Below, piece by piece: positions 50,236-59,722 of a stretch of 64,000 nt of DNA. The DNA comes from a virus. The notes under the pieces were generated by a model. The model did no database searches, had not been told where the DNA came from, and was given only the letters and a program-made list of their open reading frames with translations. The stretch covers positions 1-64,000 of the IMG/VR virus record IMGVR_UViG_3300037516_000306. One strand, written 5' to 3'. Within the stretch, counting starts at the first letter, position 1. The number at the start of each line of letters is the position of its first letter. Both the position numbers and the translations under genes were made by a program.

Positions 50236-51798
50236 TTAGAATTGTGGGATTTCCTCGATCAACACAGTTCTAGATAAATCTTCAATAAATACATCACATC
50301 TGTCTTTCATCCAGATTTCGTATCCTGGGAATTTATTAGCAGAACTCATACCTTGAGATTTAGCAAAACCTAAGTGGTGACGAGTACCATCAATATAACC
50401 CCATGTCATAGAAGGAGCACCTTTCATACGTACTTCTCTAATGTTGTTTACCATTGATCCATCAGACATTGGAGAAACATCAAACACCATAAATACTGGA
50501 GTAGATTTTTTGTTTTGTCCAAACTCTAAGTTAGATTGTGGTAAATCTAATTCTTTTAAGTGAATCAATTCAACACGTCCAGTCTCACGAGTTACCATTG
50601 CATCAAATGCAAAGTTGTAAGTGATGTGTTGTCCTTCTCCTTGCATATATCTGTTTCCAGAATCAGCCATGAAAGTAAGACCTGAATTTAATGCATCTGT
50701 TTTTAAAGCTTGTTGGAATACATCGAATCCAGCTTCATTAGTATACATCTTAACACTTCTATCTTTTACATCCACTCTTCTGTAGAATAAATCTCCAAAT
50801 ACAGAACGGATTAAGTTAGCAGAGAATTCACCTCTGTTATATTGTACTAAGTTTCCATTGTTTCTCATTCTGTGGTATACACCAGCAGATGTTCTTTTCA
50901 ATTCTTGTTTAGAACCATTAGTTTTAACTGTACCTGGTTTAGCCCAGATCATACGTTTAACTTTCAACTCTAACATAGATTTACGCATCCAGAACTCAAT
51001 GAACGGTTCCCATTTAACATCATTACGAGTTAAAGGTAATTGGTTACGTCTTTGTGGAGCATAAACTAAGATGTCTAATGGTTTACCAGAAGAATCTCTC
51101 ATCATTTTATCATCAGCCCATTCAGTGATTTTGTGCTCATATCCATATGCAGAACCTAAAGATTCGAACATTGTGATTTGCTCACCTAATCTTGGAAGAC
51201 CTAATAAGTCTTGATCAAACTCACCAATAGCAGCATCAACTAATTCTAGTTCTACACCATATTGTAAGAAGATAGGATTAACAAAATCAACTTGTGGATT
51301 ATCACTTACTAATGTAAATGTATACAAGTAACCCATGTTCCATGGCTGAGGATCTTTGATTACATAGAATCTAGGACCGTACTGACGAGTACCTACAGAA
51401 ATGATTGCATTTTTAGAGAACTCATTAGTATCTAATATTAAAGAGAACTCTTGACCATCAATACCAGTTTTTCCAGCTAAGATAAGATCTTGCGTAGAAG
51501 TAGGGATGTCAATGATTTTTGGGAATTTGTAAGGAACAGCGATTTGCCATTTCCATGCATCACTATTATTATCAATGTAATAAGGTGTGCTTTTGTTGAT
51601 CATGTCTAGGAAGTCATTACTATACAATGAGCTCTGAGTATATAAAGAAATGATTTTCTTGTCATAATCAGCAGGCTCAGTAGAGTGAAAACTTTCCAAG
51701 TGATTTGAGTCAGTAAGTTTTCCTACCGCACGTTTGTCCATAGACGCTACACGAGCATAAGTAAAACCTGTTAAACCTGGGATTGTTTGAATTGCCAT
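50236..51798 (-). CDS. Major capsid protein
   Basis: 520 residues, in the position expected after portal and scaffold candidate. The N-terminus (GLTGFTYARVASMDKRAVGKL) and internal motifs (PRFYVIKDPQPWNMGYLYTF, QYNRGEFSANLIRSVFGDLF, SMTWGYIDGTRHHLGFAK) match the HK97-fold capsid proteins of crAss-like phages as I know them. It is followed by a strong terminator, as expected for a highly expressed gene, and preceded by an A-rich leader with TTAATAACAAAA. Confidence 0.88.
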   Translation of the reverse strand: MAIQTIPGLTGFTYARVASMDKRAVGKLTDSNHLESFHSTEPADYDKKIISLYTQSSLYSNDFLDMINKSTPYYIDNNSDAWKWQIAVPYKFPKIIDIPTSTQDLILAGKTGIDGQEFSLILDTNEFSKNAIISVGTRQYGPRFYVIKDPQPWNMGYLYTFTLVSDNPQVDFVNPIFLQYGVELELVDAAIGEFDQDLLGLPRLGEQITMFESLGSAYGYEHKITEWADDKMMRDSSGKPLDILVYAPQRRNQLPLTRNDVKWEPFIEFWMRKSMLELKVKRMIWAKPGTVKTNGSKQELKRTSAGVYHRMRNNGNLVQYNRGEFSANLIRSVFGDLFYRRVDVKDRSVKMYTNEAGFDVFQQALKTDALNSGLTFMADSGNRYMQGEGQHITYNFAFDAMVTRETGRVELIHLKELDLPQSNLEFGQNKKSTPVFMVFDVSPMSDGSMVNNIREVRMKGAPSMTWGYIDGTRHHLGFAKSQGMSSANKFPGYEIWMKDRCDVFIEDLSRTVLIEEIPQF

Positions 51799-51834
51799 TG
51801 TTTATTCGTTTTTGTTATTAATTAATTATTTTTG

Positions 51835-53112
51835 TTATAAGAACCATGAATTAGGATTAGATTTAGAACCACCAGTAGCAGCAGCTGTTTTAGCTTTTGT
51901 TACTTGTCTTGCAACTTCTCCGAACAATTGGTTAGACTTTTTAGTCACACCTGTTCTTTGTATAGTTGATAATGTAGGATCTTTTTCTAACATTTTAAGC
52001 AGAAGTCCAATCTTAACTTTTTGTGCATGATTCTCTGGTCTTTTCAAATCCAGGATAGCACGATCAAAGTCAGTTAGTGTTTCTCCTGAAGGAGTTTTCC
52101 ACTTATCAACTAATAAGAAGTCTTGTAGTTCTGTTGCTAATTTTGGATTGATAGGTATACCATCAAACTCTTTTTCTTTCACCTTATCTTGTAAGATGGA
52201 TTGTACGTTATTTATATACTGATTTTTAACAGCTTGTTTTTGTTGTAATTCTTGTTGAGCACTAGTTTCCATTTGTTGTAACTTAGATGCTTCTTTTTTA
52301 ACCAACACTTTGTGATGTTTAGCAGCTACATTTTCAAGATCACCGTAGTTTTTAAGTCTTTCAACTTCTGTCTCTACATCTTCTGGATCAAATCCTTGAT
52401 CTGATAAAGCTTGCTTCATTATCTTTACTTGATTGTCTTCATTTGAAAGATCCATCTCAGCAAAGTTTACTACTTGATTATAAACACTAAAGTAATCTTT
52501 TGGATTAACTCCTTTTACAAATATGGCATCAAAAGCTTCTTGGTAATCTTCTCCAAATTGTCCAATGAAATTTTGTACTAATTCAGAAGCACCTTTTTTC
52601 TTTTCTTCATTAAATCTTTCTAAGAACTCTTCTGCTGTAGATATAGGTTGTTGATCTTCTTCTTCATCATTGGTGAATACACCTAGTTTATAAAGATCAT
52701 TTGCAAGAGCAGTGAATTGTGTTCCTTCAGGAGCATCCTCATCACTATCATCTGCATCATCATCAGTAGCTGCAGCTTTTGCAGGTTTTGATACTGGAGC
52801 AGGTGTGTCATCTTCTTCTTCATCTTCATCATCACTTAAGAAGTCAGAGATCATTGATTGTCCATCTAGTTTCTCTTCATCTGTTTTACCATCAACGCTT
52901 TTAGGAGGAACAATATCCTTACCTTTTTTAACCGCTGGTGCTTCAGGAGCATCAGGAGCATTAGCATCTTTAATAATTGCAGTTACATCCTCTGGATTAG
53001 AAGATGCTGTTTCAGGAGAAAACAAGTCATTTAATAGTTCTTGGTTACCCATTCCCATGTCCATAGTATCTTGGATACTAAAGTTACTTAGGTTATCTAA
53101 ATTATCAGCCAT
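51835..53112 (-). CDS. Acidic scaffold-like protein
   Basis: 425 residues between portal and capsid genes. The first 150 residues are very acidic (SDDEDEEEDDTPAP, DDDADDSDED); the rest is helical (TSAQQELQQKQAVKNQY, VKEKEFDGIPINPKL). This position and composition fit a capsid assembly scaffold. A candidate host-type promoter (53145-53175) precedes it, which would allow extra transcription of scaffold plus capsid. No protease motif is seen in the protein itself. Confidence 0.7.
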   Translation of the reverse strand: MADNLDNLSNFSIQDTMDMGMGNQELLNDLFSPETASSNPEDVTAIIKDANAPDAPEAPAVKKGKDIVPPKSVDGKTDEEKLDGQSMISDFLSDDEDEEEDDTPAPVSKPAKAAATDDDADDSDEDAPEGTQFTALANDLYKLGVFTNDEEEDQQPISTAEEFLERFNEEKKKGASELVQNFIGQFGEDYQEAFDAIFVKGVNPKDYFSVYNQVVNFAEMDLSNEDNQVKIMKQALSDQGFDPEDVETEVERLKNYGDLENVAAKHHKVLVKKEASKLQQMETSAQQELQQKQAVKNQYINNVQSILQDKVKEKEFDGIPINPKLATELQDFLLVDKWKTPSGETLTDFDRAILDLKRPENHAQKVKIGLLLKMLEKDPTLSTIQRTGVTKKSNQLFGEVARQVTKAKTAAATGGSKSNPNSWFL

Positions 53113-53135
53113 ATGTAGTTGTATTTATGTTTGGT

Positions 53136-53225
53136 TTATTTATGTAAAAGTATAATAAGAGTTTCTAATATCAAAGTGTTATAGATCAATGTGATCCAAT
53201 TTTCTTGATAATATAGCATTAACAT
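53136..53225 (-). CDS. Possible 29-residue hydrophobic peptide
   Basis: A short frame in the 142-bp gap between portal and scaffold genes (MLMLYYQENWITLIYNTL..., ending LLHK). It is preceded by AGAGGAG seven bases before ATG, an unusually good Shine-Dalgarno match for a phage of hosts that seldom use one. It overlaps a candidate promoter, so it may be chance. Confidence 0.25.
   Translation of the reverse strand: MLMLYYQENWITLIYNTLILETLIILLHK
53145..53175 (-). promoter_or_regulatory. Possible promoter before scaffold and capsid genes
   Basis: TTTG (53175-53172), 19 bases, TACTTTTA (53152-53145) on the minus strand; one mismatch in the last position. Confidence 0.4.
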
Positions 53226-53254
53226 TTTTATCTCCTCTTTCGAGAAGAATTTTT

Positions 53255-55840
53255 TTAACCTTTTTTGTTATTTCTGCCCTTAGCATTCTCTTTTGCAACA
53301 GCAAGATCGTTTGCCATATTCTCTCTTTGTACTTGTAATTTCTCTTTTTCTATAGACATTTTATCAGCAGCTTGTTTATTTTTAGATTGAACATCAGCCA
53401 TCTTTAATCCATAATCTTTAGCAGCTTTATCTTGATCATTAGCTAATCTACTCATTTCTAGTACATCAGGAACAGAATTAGAATTTTCATCTTCACTTGC
53501 AACATTACCATATCCTGTAGCAGAAATGATAGCAATCTTCTCTTTAGACAATCTATCAAGTTCTCTTTGATAATCATCATTAGCTTGTTTCTCTTGTTGT
53601 AACTGAGCAGCTTGTTGTAATGCAGCTTGAGCTTGTTCACCTTGTTGCTGTATTTGTTGTTGCTGTAATTGGTTAGCTTGTTCTTGTTGAGCAATCTGTC
53701 TATCTCTAAGATCTTTAAATGTTTTCTTAAGTTCTCTTTGAGACTTAGAACTATACAGTTCCACTACATCATAAAGCGTGCCACCATTCTGAATAATAGC
53801 TTGAGAAAGTTGTCTAAGCTCATTAAACATTTGAGTATCTTCAGGTCTATTAGTAAGGAACACTTTTAAATCACGTAATGAAAGATCATCTCCATTTACT
53901 TGTACAAATGCAGACTCACCCTCATTTGTAATATATGATAGTGTACTCTGTGGTTTTGAACTTTGTATATATTGAGCAGCATCTACAATACCTTGATACA
54001 ACTGTCCAAGTACATACTCGTGAGCTATAAATAAAGGCTCTGTTTGAGAGTAACTCTGTTGCATAGCAGCATTGGTACCTGTAGCACTTTCAGAAGCAGA
54101 AATGTTACCCATACGTTGTCTAGACATACCTACAAGTTCCCAACATTCAGTTTTAAGTTGTTGTGCTAATGTATATCTTGATTGTATCTCTTGTGTACGT
54201 GTAAGATCAAGAGCTGTAAATTGATTGAATGAACTAGGAGATTTTAAGTTCTCTGGAGAGTCATCAATAAATACTACACCTCTATTACGTGCTTCCATTT
54301 CCCAGATATCAAGAGCATCTTGTGCATCTCCATCTTTAGGAATAGGAATATGTCTTAATGACATAAGCTGAACCTTACCTACCTCTTTCTCTAGAAGTTT
54401 GTATAATTGGTTCATACATACGTTATATAGCACTTGGAAAGGTTTCATTAAATCTACAAGAGATTTAGATTCTGTGTTCTTCACCTCATATGTTGTACCT
54501 ATAATAGGACAATAGTTTAATAACTTAAATGGTTTAATGTGATAGATATCTGGACCAATTTTAGTTCCTTGATACCATTGATTAATCCATCCCCATTCTA
54601 ATGATTGTTGTGTAGGTATTGTGCCTGATTTGTAGTCTTCAGTTACAAGAGTAGATTGCTCATTACCCATATCATCTAAATAGATAAGTTTACCTATTTT
54701 CTTTTTAGATATCCAATAGCTTCTAACCACTACATACTTATATCCAAATGAGCTTACATTGTTTGTAAGTCCTAAGAAGTCTTTTAATCCATCATTGTTT
54801 TCTTTCATTTCTGATTCAATGATCATTCTTGTTTGTAACACAAGAGGGTCAAATGTATCATACATTACAGAGTCTTGTCCAGGAATAGCATCTGGATTAC
54901 CAAGGTTTGATTCTCTAACATTAATCAATCCATAATCCTGTAATGAACTACGTAAGTGATCTATCTCTTCTTTAGTAAGATCTGGAATGCTTTCGATGAT
55001 TTCTGAAAGTTCCATAACCTGTACTGTACCAGCAGCATATGCTCCTTGTGCTCTACCTGTTGGATCTGATATAAACTTTCTATCAGGAGTAGTAAGAAAC
55101 CAAGTGTTCTTTGGGTTAGCCACCTCAATGTTAAATCCAGTTTTTGAATTATCTTCATATATATGATAGAACTCTCTACCAGAAATTAGAAGATCTCTAA
55201 AAGCATCTTCTGATTTTTCTTTAAGAACAAATTCAGCTTTTTGACATGTAAGAACATGATTAGCCCATTTCTCTGCAACAGATGTATAGCTATCTAACTG
55301 ATCCTTAACTTGTTCCATTGACATCTTCTCTAGATCTTCATCAGGGATATCAATTCCTTCTATTGAAGCCTTTTCAATAATTTGTTGTTTAGCTTGTGAG
55401 ATGACATATTTCTGAAGAGTTTCTGTTTTAAATTGTAGCTCTTCTGCTTGACTATCATCATCAAAAGCTTTCACTCTAAATGTATCAGGTCTTTTACTGA
55501 TCTCTCCTACTAATTCATTTACAGGAGTGGTAACAATAGAATACATCTTCACGTATGCAGGAAGTTCTAGATCTGCTGTAAGTACATCTGTGAAGCTTCT
55601 CACTTCAGGCTCCTGATAGAAATCTTCCATACGTAGGATTCCTTTCATAAGATCGTAGTTCTTAACAAATGTATCTCTATTCTTTACATACTCAGCATAT
55701 GCTTTATTGGAGAAATAATCCATTGTATTCTTTATCCAACTCTCATCTTGTTTTTCCTTATCTGTTTTGAACTGATCTGGGAAGATGTTAAGATAGGCAT
55801 ACCTGATGGTTGCGTCTTTTGTATATCTAATTATTGCCAT
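53255..55840 (-). CDS. Portal protein
   Basis: 861 residues; its start overlaps the TerL stop. Features of crAss-like portals: an N-terminal helical wing (IKNTMDYFSNKAYAEYVKN), the core with FKLLNYCPIIGTTYEV and LVGMSRQRMGNISASESATG, and an AAMQQSYSQTEPLF stretch. The C-terminal 170 residues are a Gln-rich coiled coil (QEQANQLQQQQIQQQGEQ) with an Asp/Asn-rich DENSNSVPDVLE motif. It forms the dodecameric DNA channel at the capsid vertex. Confidence 0.88.
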   Translation of the reverse strand: MAIIRYTKDATIRYAYLNIFPDQFKTDKEKQDESWIKNTMDYFSNKAYAEYVKNRDTFVKNYDLMKGILRMEDFYQEPEVRSFTDVLTADLELPAYVKMYSIVTTPVNELVGEISKRPDTFRVKAFDDDSQAEELQFKTETLQKYVISQAKQQIIEKASIEGIDIPDEDLEKMSMEQVKDQLDSYTSVAEKWANHVLTCQKAEFVLKEKSEDAFRDLLISGREFYHIYEDNSKTGFNIEVANPKNTWFLTTPDRKFISDPTGRAQGAYAAGTVQVMELSEIIESIPDLTKEEIDHLRSSLQDYGLINVRESNLGNPDAIPGQDSVMYDTFDPLVLQTRMIIESEMKENNDGLKDFLGLTNNVSSFGYKYVVVRSYWISKKKIGKLIYLDDMGNEQSTLVTEDYKSGTIPTQQSLEWGWINQWYQGTKIGPDIYHIKPFKLLNYCPIIGTTYEVKNTESKSLVDLMKPFQVLYNVCMNQLYKLLEKEVGKVQLMSLRHIPIPKDGDAQDALDIWEMEARNRGVVFIDDSPENLKSPSSFNQFTALDLTRTQEIQSRYTLAQQLKTECWELVGMSRQRMGNISASESATGTNAAMQQSYSQTEPLFIAHEYVLGQLYQGIVDAAQYIQSSKPQSTLSYITNEGESAFVQVNGDDLSLRDLKVFLTNRPEDTQMFNELRQLSQAIIQNGGTLYDVVELYSSKSQRELKKTFKDLRDRQIAQQEQANQLQQQQIQQQGEQAQAALQQAAQLQQEKQANDDYQRELDRLSKEKIAIISATGYGNVASEDENSNSVPDVLEMSRLANDQDKAAKDYGLKMADVQSKNKQAADKMSIEKEKLQVQRENMANDLAVAKENAKGRNNKKG

Positions 55841-57864
55841 TATGTAAACAATTTATTTTTTGGTGTGTTAAACATTGGTCTGCTTTCTGTAAACAGCTTA
55901 TTCTTTTTGTTCTTAGTGAACATTGATTTGATTCTTACATCTTGTTCTCCTCCTATTTTTCCCATAATGGGATCTAGTTTCATAGCAAGAGCTATTGCAA
56001 GCTCTGCAGCAATGATTCTATCAAAGTTACCTGATTCATTATACTGAATCATTTCTTCTAGTAATACAGGATCAAATATCTTTGCTATACCTTTTATCTC
56101 AGACTTGATGTTTCCATCTTCATCTTTCTCTGTATGTACCACTTCTTCTGAATACTTCTTAAGACATCCATGTAAGAAGTCTCGTATTTTTTCAGATGAT
56201 CTATGTATTCCGTAATCCCTTCTAACTGTGGTATTTGGAACTATTTCTTTCAACCAGTCTGGTTGTCTTTCTAAATAATGAGCATCTCCTTTAGCTATCA
56301 TGTAATCAATGAATGATATTTCATCATTCTCACATAGAGCTCTAGCATTATAATACTTAATAAGATAGCGAGCTTGTTCTTCCCATGTTTCTTTTTTATC
56401 TGGTCTAGCACAATAGCTAGCTACAAACATATCTTGATACTTCTCTCCAGAAATAGCATGCATACGTTTGTATATATAGACAGATCCTAATGAGCTAGAA
56501 TAAGCAGATTTACCTTGTCTATAAGGGTCAATTCCTGCAACATACAATCCATATGGAGGATCTGCTATAGGAAACTCATATATCACTACAGGAGCATCTT
56601 TCTGATCACTATTCTTAAGAGGAAAGTTTGATATAGGAAGTTTATCTGTAAACTCATGTCTCACACCATCACCATCATCATATAAAACAACAGGTGTTCC
56701 TGTTCTTTCTTGTGCTAATAGTCTACTCTTCTGACGTTTAGCTGCTTCTATATCAAATATGTTTGTATCTTCATTCAAGAATATATCATCCACTTCTTGT
56801 GGGTAATACATTTTCTCTTTTAAATAAGCTAGTCTATCACCAGCTTTCTTTAATCTTTCAAGATTATCATTTGTAATCTTATCTGCTGTCTCTTGATTAG
56901 AGACTAACATCTTTACATTATGTAACTCAGAATCTGCTGGTTGTTCTAGAAAAGCTCCAAGAGTGGAATCTTCTTTAGCTTCCATTCTATACTTATGTGA
57001 AATAAATAGTCCATGGATTCTTTGATCATCCTTAGCACTATTGTATTCCAGAAAGTTAAAGTTCTGAACGTCAAACATTAAGCTCTTTGCGTCCATGAAG
57101 TTTTGCATATCTCCACCTGTACCTGTAAGAATTGGAGAACATCCCCAACCAAATGGTGTGGTGAAACCTGGTGTAGCAGCTTGTAATCCTCTGAGGAAAT
57201 TACCCTTACCTATCTCATCAATAATAAGCCTTCTTGGTTTTGTACCTGCAATAGCCTCTTCATTGTTACCACCATCTAAGTTACGAATAAGGATCTGAGA
57301 AAAGGGGATTCTCTCTCCTGCTTTTGTCTTGATCCCTAATGTAACTTGGTTTTTCCAGTTGTCTTCTACCCTCTGCCATCTCCAGGCTTCTGGTAAGAAG
57401 TTTAATCCTTTGTCAATCTTATCTGTGATAAGCTTTATATCGGGAGCATTTAGTCCTGCAATAATGTTCTGGGAGTTCTCATCGAACGTTGCACCATGAC
57501 CTATATAGGAGCTCTCAATTACTGACTTAGCTAAACGACGAATACCTAGTATTACTAGGCCTTTCTTTTCTGTATGTGCTCTATCTATTTCGTTTGTTAT
57601 AATCCACTCGTTATCACGTAGATATGGATTAGCATATTTCTGTGATATTCTACCTCTGTCATCTATCATATCTACCTCTGTATTCCAGAAGTTTAAATGC
57701 CAATATAGAAAAGGATTGATATAAACTCCTCCCATTGTACAACCATCGATGCACAGTTGTTTATGAAAAGCATAGAATTCCCTATACTCCTCTGAATCTT
57801 TTGAGGGAACTCTCTTCTGGTTGATAAACCAGTCTTTATAATCAATACTTTGTAATCCATCCAT
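55840..57864 (-). CDS. terL: Terminase large subunit
   Basis: 674 residues. The ATPase has a Walker A-type loop G107-IRRLAK-S114 (arginine-rich, as in crAss-like terminases) and Walker B LIID216E217. The nuclease domain shows D446 in AGIDPYRQG and E512/D514 in CENDEISFID. A C-terminal FDRIIAAELAIALAM helix follows. It packages DNA through the portal encoded immediately downstream, with stop and start overlapping. Both flanking genes overlap by one base, indicating translational coupling. Confidence 0.92.
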   Translation of the reverse strand: MDGLQSIDYKDWFINQKRVPSKDSEEYREFYAFHKQLCIDGCTMGGVYINPFLYWHLNFWNTEVDMIDDRGRISQKYANPYLRDNEWIITNEIDRAHTEKKGLVILGIRRLAKSVIESSYIGHGATFDENSQNIIAGLNAPDIKLITDKIDKGLNFLPEAWRWQRVEDNWKNQVTLGIKTKAGERIPFSQILIRNLDGGNNEEAIAGTKPRRLIIDEIGKGNFLRGLQAATPGFTTPFGWGCSPILTGTGGDMQNFMDAKSLMFDVQNFNFLEYNSAKDDQRIHGLFISHKYRMEAKEDSTLGAFLEQPADSELHNVKMLVSNQETADKITNDNLERLKKAGDRLAYLKEKMYYPQEVDDIFLNEDTNIFDIEAAKRQKSRLLAQERTGTPVVLYDDGDGVRHEFTDKLPISNFPLKNSDQKDAPVVIYEFPIADPPYGLYVAGIDPYRQGKSAYSSSLGSVYIYKRMHAISGEKYQDMFVASYCARPDKKETWEEQARYLIKYYNARALCENDEISFIDYMIAKGDAHYLERQPDWLKEIVPNTTVRRDYGIHRSSEKIRDFLHGCLKKYSEEVVHTEKDEDGNIKSEIKGIAKIFDPVLLEEMIQYNESGNFDRIIAAELAIALAMKLDPIMGKIGGEQDVRIKSMFTKNKKNKLFTESRPMFNTPKNKLFT

Positions 57865-58196
57865 TATTTTCTACCCTTTAAGAAATCTTCTGCCATACTT
57901 CCTAGCTCAGCACCACCTCTTACAGGTACCACCTTTGCTTCTTCTTTCTCTCTGAGTTTCTCAACTTGCTCTAATAGAGCTAGATAGTTTTTCATTGTCT
58001 CTTGTACAAACTTACCTTGTGCTTCAATAGATGCAATCACCATAGGCATTGCTCCACCAGCTTTGGTTTCTTTCCATTTGATTCTATCCTCTAATGTATG
58101 TAAAGGATTAGCATCAACGTATTGCTTCCAGGTTGATAATTGTTCTTCAGCCCATTCAAGTTCTGCTGCTATATATGTAGTTTTCTTTAATGCCAT
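57864..58196 (-). CDS. Small terminase candidate
   Basis: 110 residues, all helical (YIAAELEWAEEQLSTWKQYV, TMKNYLALLEQVEKLREKEE), directly upstream of and overlapping TerL. Size, position and coiled-coil content fit a small terminase subunit, but no helix-turn-helix is evident, so the call is positional. Confidence 0.55.
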   Translation of the reverse strand: MALKKTTYIAAELEWAEEQLSTWKQYVDANPLHTLEDRIKWKETKAGGAMPMVIASIEAQGKFVQETMKNYLALLEQVEKLREKEEAKVVPVRGGAELGSMAEDFLKGRK

Positions 58197-58207
58197 TGTT
58201 TTGTTTT

Positions 58208-58483
58208 TTAGTATTCCTCCTCTTCAAACATGCTGTCTAAATTCATGCCATCTTTTATTATCTCCTCTATTTCTTCATCATCTAGATGAGGCCCATCTAT
58301 ATTGAGTTCTATTTCATACTTCTGTATAGCATATAAAAACTCTCTGTCACTCACTCCCCATACATCTGTATATTCATCCAATGCTGTGGAAATGTGTCTT
58401 CCCATATTATACGTAGGATAGGCTTTTTGTAAGCGTACCAATGTCTGTATAATTTGACGATAATAGTTAGGTTGTTTTGCCAT
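58208..58483 (-). CDS. Small conserved protein, acidic tail
   Basis: 91 residues: a basic helical start (NYYRQIIQTLVRLQKAYP) and a very acidic end (DDEEIEEIIKDGMNLD). It lies in the tight pre-terminase operon; stop and start overlap with the 86-residue gene. Function unknown; possibly a packaging accessory. Confidence 0.65.
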   Translation of the reverse strand: MAKQPNYYRQIIQTLVRLQKAYPTYNMGRHISTALDEYTDVWGVSDREFLYAIQKYEIELNIDGPHLDDEEIEEIIKDGMNLDSMFEEEEY

Positions 58484-58743
58484 TATATTAATTCATTTAT
58501 ATCATCTTCAGATAGAGAAGGTTTGTCTTCTTCCTCTTCTTCTCCTTGCATATCCACTTCTATCTCTATTTCACTATCATCTGACATGTACTCAGGCTTC
58601 ACTGTTATCTTTATAACATCCATTGATCCTTCTTCTCTTTCATCTTGCTGTCCTGATATATCAATAAAATCAGCTCCTTCTTCAAATAGATTTGTAAGAA
58701 TTTGTATAAGTCCCTCTAGTGGTATTTTACGTAGTGAGTTCAT
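58483..58743 (-). CDS. Small acidic protein
   Basis: 86 residues, with EEEEEDKPSLSEDDINELI at the end and a short beta region (MDVIKITVKPEY) in the middle. It overlaps its upstream neighbour by 17 bp and its downstream neighbour by one. Not recognised. Overlaps on both sides support it being translated. Confidence 0.6.
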   Translation of the reverse strand: MNSLRKIPLEGLIQILTNLFEEGADFIDISGQQDEREEGSMDVIKITVKPEYMSDDSEIEIEVDMQGEEEEEDKPSLSEDDINELI

Positions 58744-59002
58744 CTGGTAATGATTGTGCTACCCATTTCTTGAATGGGCATTCGCATGTTAAACATTTTG
58801 TTTTTGCAGATAGTGTACATCCGCATTCTGCACAATGTGCATCTGGTCTCATACTCTTATAATCCTTCTTATTAGAAGAATGCTCTTCACATGCATTACA
58901 TATAGCTAGTCTTTCTTGACTAACATGTTCTATAAAAGCTTTTTCTTTTTCTTCAGGGAGAAGGTGATTCTTCCATCCCTCATATATCTGTTTTAGACTC
59001 AT
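58727..59002 (-). CDS. Zinc-ribbon protein
   Basis: 91 residues. Cysteines are arranged as CNAC ... CAECGC ... CLTCECPF, with two histidines nearby, enough for two zinc sites. This pattern is similar to small 'CxxC ... CxxCGC' zinc proteins found in many tailed phages of Bacteroidota near the terminase genes. Binding target is unknown. Confidence 0.65.
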   Translation of the reverse strand: MSLKQIYEGWKNHLLPEEKEKAFIEHVSQERLAICNACEEHSSNKKDYKSMRPDAHCAECGCTLSAKTKCLTCECPFKKWVAQSLPDELTT

Positions 59003-59342
59003 TCATTTTTGGTTTTAATGTTTTGATATCTGTTAACGCTGTATTCAATCTTAGTTGTGTAGAATGTTTCTTCTTATCTGTAACATCTGGATCAGCTAAT
59101 GTATTCTCATAAGCTTGTTTCATTTGTAAAAGCTTATTATATTGTGTAAGTGCTTTCTTCTTATTAAACAAAAACTTACCAAACCCCGAAATCTCTATTG
59201 TATCATTTGTATTAAGAGCATCATTGGCAGAATCAAACTGATGGTTCACTACTTGGTCAATTGTCTTTTCTGATATGACCATGTTAATCGACATCTTCTT
59301 AATTATCCACTCCTTCACTGACATTGTTGATGGCTTCTCCAT
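58980..59342 (-). CDS. HU/IHF-like DNA-binding protein
   Basis: 120 residues from the outermost start. Homology to HU/IHF begins at residue 7 (MSVKEWIIKKM), so the true start may be 59324; this would reduce the overlap with the upstream gene. The helix-helix-arm pattern is visible: TIDQVVNHQFDSANDAL then TIEISGFGKFLFN. The C-terminal 50 residues are a basic helical extension (KLLQMKQAYENT). IHF-like genes are common in crAss-like phages; this could bend DNA during packaging or regulation. Confidence 0.7.
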   Translation of the reverse strand: MEKPSTMSVKEWIIKKMSINMVISEKTIDQVVNHQFDSANDALNTNDTIEISGFGKFLFNKKKALTQYNKLLQMKQAYENTLADPDVTDKKKHSTQLRLNTALTDIKTLKPKMNESKTDI

Positions 59343-59673
59343 GTAATAGTTTTATTTCTAACGTTATATCTTTCTTGAAATCAATAGTGATGATTGGATT
59401 AACCTTCACCTTACCATTCTCTTTAATGAATATACCTATCTTCTTAAGCTTAGAGATGATGTTGTTAATAGATGGAGATGTACTATTATATGTCTTACAG
59501 AATTCTTCTCTTACATTAGCATATGTAATGTTACCTTTAATAGCTGTAAAAGATATGAGTTGTATTTCTCTCTCTGTTAGATGTAGATTGTTTATAGCAG
59601 ATAGTATAGAATAGTATTTCTCTGCTAATTGTATATCAGTCTGTACATCTTTTTTAAGTCTTTGTACTATCAT
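59299..59673 (-). CDS. First late-operon protein, helix-turn-helix-like
   Basis: 124 residues. Residues about 30-90 (LHLTEREIQLISFTAIKG, SPSINNIISKLKKIGIF) look like a winged helix: the last helix plus IKENGKVKVNP would be the wing. A host-type promoter lies 20-50 bp upstream (59693-59722), making this the first gene of the late block. A regulator of late transcription is plausible but unproven. Confidence 0.65.
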   Translation of the reverse strand: MIVQRLKKDVQTDIQLAEKYYSILSAINNLHLTEREIQLISFTAIKGNITYANVREEFCKTYNSTSPSINNIISKLKKIGIFIKENGKVKVNPIITIDFKKDITLEIKLLHGEAINNVSEGVDN

Positions 59674-59692
59674 AATTTAGTTTTCTATTTTA

Positions 59693-59722
59693 CAAAGATA
59701 GAAAATAAAAATATACAATCAA
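59693..59722 (-). promoter_or_regulatory. Host-type late promoter
   Basis: On the minus strand TTG (59722-59720), 19 bases, TATCTTTG (59700-59693): a good match to the Bacteroidota housekeeping promoter. It gives a leader of about 15 bases for the first late gene. Confidence 0.7.
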
